From positions 1 through 45,596 of the forward strand of contig JAQUUC010000028.1 in the NCBI GenBank assembly GCA_028694105.1: a stretch of 45,596 nt of DNA, given 5' to 3'. This document shows, piece by piece, positions 42,752-45,596 of this stretch; positions within the stretch are counted from its first letter, which is position 1, and every line of letters starts with the position of its first letter. The stretch comes from Hespellia sp. (GTDB lineage Bacteria; Bacillota; Clostridia; Lachnospirales; Lachnospiraceae). Both the position numbers and the translations under genes were made by a program. Under the pieces are notes generated by a model that ran no database searches, was not told the origin of the DNA, and saw nothing but the letters and a program-made list of their open reading frames with translations.

Positions 42752-45415
42752 ATGAAAAACATTATGAAGCGATTGCTTACAGGTGTACTTACCCTAGCAA
42801 CCGTTTTTACCGCATTGCCTGTCACACAGGTATTTGCAGCAGAAACACAGTATTGGACGGAATCAACCGAGCGTGTCGGTATTATTGAAAAAGTAATGAA
42901 TGACGGTTCGATTGGCTCTACATTCAATGAGGGCATGATGAAAGTCGAGGGCGACACTGCCTATTGCGTTGACATCAACACCAGTTTTCAAAATGGCTAC
43001 AAAACCCGTTCTGACGCAAGTTCACGCATGAGTGCAGACCAGATAGCGGACGTTGCCCTATCCCTTGAATACGTCAAGCAATATGCAGCAAGCCACAATG
43101 GACTGAACCACAAACAGGTCTACCTATTAGAACAGTGTATTGTATGGCAACGATTGAGCGTTCATCTGGGTTGGAGCTGTGATAACGTCAGAGCTTCTTA
43201 TGATGAGATTTCTCAAGGTACACAGGAAGAAGTTTTCTCTGGTGCTAAGGAATTTGTCAAAGCCAATAAAGGACGCTATGAATGTGGCGGTTATATCTAC
43301 ACAGGAAATGGACAGGACTTAGGGCAATTCTGGGCGAAACTTGCTGTAGGAAATGCAAACTTACAGAAAATGTCGTCCAATCCCACGGTTACCAATGACA
43401 ATGACTGTTATTCCATCACTGGTGCGACCTATGGTGTCTATTCTGATAAAGGCTGCTCCAATGCTGTTGCCACCCTTACGACTGATAGTGACGGGAACAC
43501 CGATACTGTCGAAGTAAAAGCTGGCACAGTCTACATCAAGGAAACGAAAGCACCAGCAGGATTCAAGCTGGACACAAAGGTTTATCCTCTTGAAGTAAAG
43601 GCTGGGGAAACTGCCACATTGAAAGTCAGCGACACCCCAAAGGTCACAACAACCTTGATAGACCTGTTTAAAATCGACTTGGAAACTGGAAACGCAGTCT
43701 CACAAGGTAGTGCTTCACTAGAGGGTGCGGAGTTTACTTGGAACTATTATGATGGATTCTACAGTAAAGAAAATCTCCCAGCCGAAGTAACACGCACATG
43801 GACAACAAAAACGGTAGCAGAAAAAGGCAGTGATGGGAGTATCCATTATGTCACAAAGCTGGCTGACAGCTATAAGGTATCTGGGAATGATTTTTATTCA
43901 CAGGACGGAACAAATTGTCTGCCGCTTGGAACAATTACTGTGGAAGAAACCAAAGCACCAACAGGTTACCTGCTTGATGGTGCGTATATGCAGGCAAATG
44001 GCAGCGAAGAACAGATAAAGGGTGTGTATATGGCACAAATTACCGAAGATGGCGACCTTGCTGTATTATCTGGCAGCAATCAATATTCTGTATCGGACAA
44101 GGTTATCCGTGGTGGTGTGAAAATACAAAAACGTGACCTTGAAACAAAAGATACCAAATCACAGGGAAGTGCAACTTTGAAAGACACGGAATTTACGATT
44201 ACTTCCTTAAATGAAAATCCTGTCTTGGTGGAGGGGAAATTGTACAACCAGAATGAAGTGGTAAAAACCATTCATACAGGAATTGACGGTATCGCTGCAA
44301 CCGAAGCAGACACACTTCCCTATGGCACATATCGTCTGGAAGAATCCAAAGCACCAGAGGGTTACTTGACAGACGGTGCAAAACCCATTGAATTTTCCAT
44401 TACAGAAAACGGTAAAATCGTTGATTTAACAGACGAACAGCACTCTGTCTATAACCAGATTAAGCGTGGTGATATTGAGGGGGTAAAGATTGGCAGTGGC
44501 ACACACAAACGTCTTGCCAATGTTCCATTTAAAATCACAAGCAAGACAACGGGTGAAAGTTATATTGTGGTGACGGATAAGAACGGACAGTTTTCTACTG
44601 CTGCTGATTGGAACTCTCACAAACAAAATACCAATGCTGGCAAAACCAGTGATGATGGAATCTGGTTCGGTACAGCAGAACCAGACGACAGTAAGGGTGC
44701 ATTACTTTACGATACCTACGAAATCGAAGAATTACGCTGTACTTCCAATAAAAATTACAAACTAATTCCAGCATTTGATGTGATAGTGTCAAAAAATAAA
44801 ACGGTCATTCATTTAGGTACATTGACCGATGAATACGAAAAAGAAGTCACAATCCACACCACTGCTACAGACAAAGCCACTGGTGATAAATCAATCGTAG
44901 CTGGAAGTAAGGTGACGATTGTTGATACGGTCACTTTGGACGGGTTAGATAAAGGAACAAAATATCAGCTCAAAGGCTGGGAAATGGTAAAGTCAGAAAA
45001 TGCAGAACTTCTGGTAAATGGAAAGCGAGTAGAAAATGACCTAACCTTTACCGCAGAGGATACCAAAATGGAGGTAAAGATTGAATTTACCTTTGACGCA
45101 AGCGAACTGGCAGGAAAAGACCTTGTCACATTTGAGGAATTATACGACAGTATCAATCCAGATGAACCAGTCAAGGTAGCGGAGCATAAGGATATTTCTG
45201 ATAAAGGTCAGACTGTGACAGTCAAAGAAAAGCCAACGACACCTACACCAGAGAAACCAACTTCGCCAGAATCACCAGATACGCCAACAAAAACCAGTAA
45301 CGCTCCAAAGACAGGTGACAATACGCCACTTGCAGCACTTCTTACAATGCTTGGTCTTTCTGGTGCTGGTCTTATCGCAGCAATTTATAAGAAAAGACGC
45401 AGCTTAAAAAAATAG
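42752..45415 (+). CDS. Thioester-domain, SpaA/VaFE-repeat surface-anchored protein (conjugative-element adhesin)
   Basis: 887 aa from ATG 42752 with AAAGGAG 11 nt upstream; ATG 42731 is in frame but contains the ribosome site itself. The signal peptide MKNIMKRLLTGVLTLATVFT ends near VFA-AET. Residues about 60-210 look like a thioester domain: Cys72 in YCVDIN and Gln128 in LLEQCIVWQ would form the internal bond. SpaA-type isopeptide modules follow, with KIDLETGNA, EETKAPTGYLLDG, KRDLETKD and EESKAPEGYLTDG. A VaFE-type repeat then has ATDKATGDKSIVAG and VTFEELYDSINPDEP. The C-terminus has a proline-rich stretch, the sortase-like motif APKTGD, a helix and KKRRSLKK. Relatives are common near the transfer genes of Tn1549-like elements. 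Confidence 0.85.
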   Translation: MKNIMKRLLTGVLTLATVFTALPVTQVFAAETQYWTESTERVGIIEKVMNDGSIGSTFNEGMMKVEGDTAYCVDINTSFQNGYKTRSDASSRMSADQIADVALSLEYVKQYAASHNGLNHKQVYLLEQCIVWQRLSVHLGWSCDNVRASYDEISQGTQEEVFSGAKEFVKANKGRYECGGYIYTGNGQDLGQFWAKLAVGNANLQKMSSNPTVTNDNDCYSITGATYGVYSDKGCSNAVATLTTDSDGNTDTVEVKAGTVYIKETKAPAGFKLDTKVYPLEVKAGETATLKVSDTPKVTTTLIDLFKIDLETGNAVSQGSASLEGAEFTWNYYDGFYSKENLPAEVTRTWTTKTVAEKGSDGSIHYVTKLADSYKVSGNDFYSQDGTNCLPLGTITVEETKAPTGYLLDGAYMQANGSEEQIKGVYMAQITEDGDLAVLSGSNQYSVSDKVIRGGVKIQKRDLETKDTKSQGSATLKDTEFTITSLNENPVLVEGKLYNQNEVVKTIHTGIDGIAATEADTLPYGTYRLEESKAPEGYLTDGAKPIEFSITENGKIVDLTDEQHSVYNQIKRGDIEGVKIGSGTHKRLANVPFKITSKTTGESYIVVTDKNGQFSTAADWNSHKQNTNAGKTSDDGIWFGTAEPDDSKGALLYDTYEIEELRCTSNKNYKLIPAFDVIVSKNKTVIHLGTLTDEYEKEVTIHTTATDKATGDKSIVAGSKVTIVDTVTLDGLDKGTKYQLKGWEMVKSENAELLVNGKRVENDLTFTAEDTKMEVKIEFTFDASELAGKDLVTFEELYDSINPDEPVKVAEHKDISDKGQTVTVKEKPTTPTPEKPTSPESPDTPTKTSNAPKTGDNTPLAALLTMLGLSGAGLIAAIYKKRRSLKK

Positions 45416-45434
45416 CTACAGGAGGTATCTGCTT

Positions 45435-45530
45435 TTGAAAGGTGTTTCCCGTTCACCGCCAATCATGGGAAATGCAGTCTGTGACTGGCACAACAGCTTA
45501 ATTCTGCTTGATTACGCATTATCTTTCTGA
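45435..45530 (+). CDS. Possible small ORF after the adhesin gene
   Basis: 31 codons from TTG 45435 with AGGAGG 9 nt upstream, ending at TGA 45528-45530. The peptide (MKGVSRSPPIMGNAVCDWHN and then LILLDYALSF) matches nothing I know. The excellent ribosome site may instead be the remnant of a gene whose start was altered. Kept as a weak candidate. Confidence 0.25.
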   Translation: MKGVSRSPPIMGNAVCDWHNSLILLDYALSF

Positions 45531-45540
45531 ATGGGGATTG

Positions 45541-45572
45541 TCAAGGGTGCGTAGCATTTATCTTGCCCTTGA
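45541..45572. terminator. Hairpin near the right edge
   Basis: TCAAGGG (45541-45547) and CCCTTGA (45566-45572) form a 7-bp stem with an 18-nt loop. It may end the adhesin transcript, but there is no clear T tract. Confidence 0.25.
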
Positions 45573-45596
45573 TAATTCACAGGCAGACAGATAGTA

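Noticed and set aside
1-45596. CRISPR arrays, tRNA and rRNA genes
   Set aside because: I looked for regularly spaced repeats and for tRNA/rRNA signatures and found none; the only long repeat is the two-copy block at 23094 and 32750.

Overview
The window looks like a chromosome segment of a gut-type, spore-forming Firmicute, most likely Lachnospiraceae. The clues are moderate GC with AGGAGG-type ribosome sites, several Rpn-type PD-(D/E)XK nuclease genes, a fucokinase/GDP-fucose pyrophosphorylase fusion, a spore-coat CotJC fragment, and the start of what looks like an integrative conjugative element. The family assignment rests on gene content only. No rRNA, tRNA or CRISPR array was seen.

Layout. 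(1) 1-745: the istA end of an IS21-family element running off the left edge. (2) 746-9070: an AT-rich accessory island. It holds a promoter/terminator leader, one giant gene (1153-8031, 2292 aa) joining a GHKL ATPase-like, a phosphoribosyltransferase-like and a calcineurin-type phosphoesterase region, and a frameshifted companion gene whose end runs into a decayed fucokinase 3' end. (3) 9084-20158: an inositol-monophosphatase-family gene, a divergent AraC regulator, then gmd, fcl, manC, manA, a phosphomannomutase-type mutase and fkp. Together these can make GDP-L-fucose both de novo from fructose-6-phosphate and by salvage of free L-fucose. (4) 20170-23100: a conserved hypothetical gene, one Rpn nuclease remnant and two intact Rpn-family genes. 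(5) 23094-32941: a phosphonate operon bracketed by two near-identical copies of a 185/192-bp repeat. Each copy carries an identical antisense 37-codon membrane peptide ORF. The operon encodes a nucleotidyltransferase-cytidylyltransferase-PEP mutase fusion, an iron-dependent alcohol dehydrogenase, phosphonopyruvate decarboxylase, a YidC-sulfatase fusion and a TagF-like transferase with a membrane and extracellular tail. It reads as a pathway that makes 2-hydroxyethylphosphonate, activates it with CMP and places it on a surface polymer. (6) 32964-38599: a VanZ-like protein, an Xre regulator, a CsbB-like/YdjC-like/YfhO-like surface-glycosylation group and a small helical-bundle protein. (7) 38736-42313: glmS, an HtrA-type protease and a CsoR-type metal regulator. 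(8) 42314-45596: a truncated cotJC 3' end on the minus strand, then a thioester/SpaA/VaFE surface adhesin of the kind carried by Tn1549-like conjugative elements.

Taken together, most of the window is devoted to the cell surface: GDP-fucose supply, glucosamine supply, phosphonate decoration, polymer glycosylation and an anchored adhesin. It is interrupted by three accessory insertions: the IS21/giant-gene island, the Rpn/repeat region and the right-hand element. The strongest candidates for undescribed biology are the giant ATPase-PRTase-phosphoesterase gene with its companion, the hydroxyethylphosphonate surface operon with its YidC-sulfatase fusion, and the duplicated small-peptide repeat, which has the layout of a type I toxin locus.
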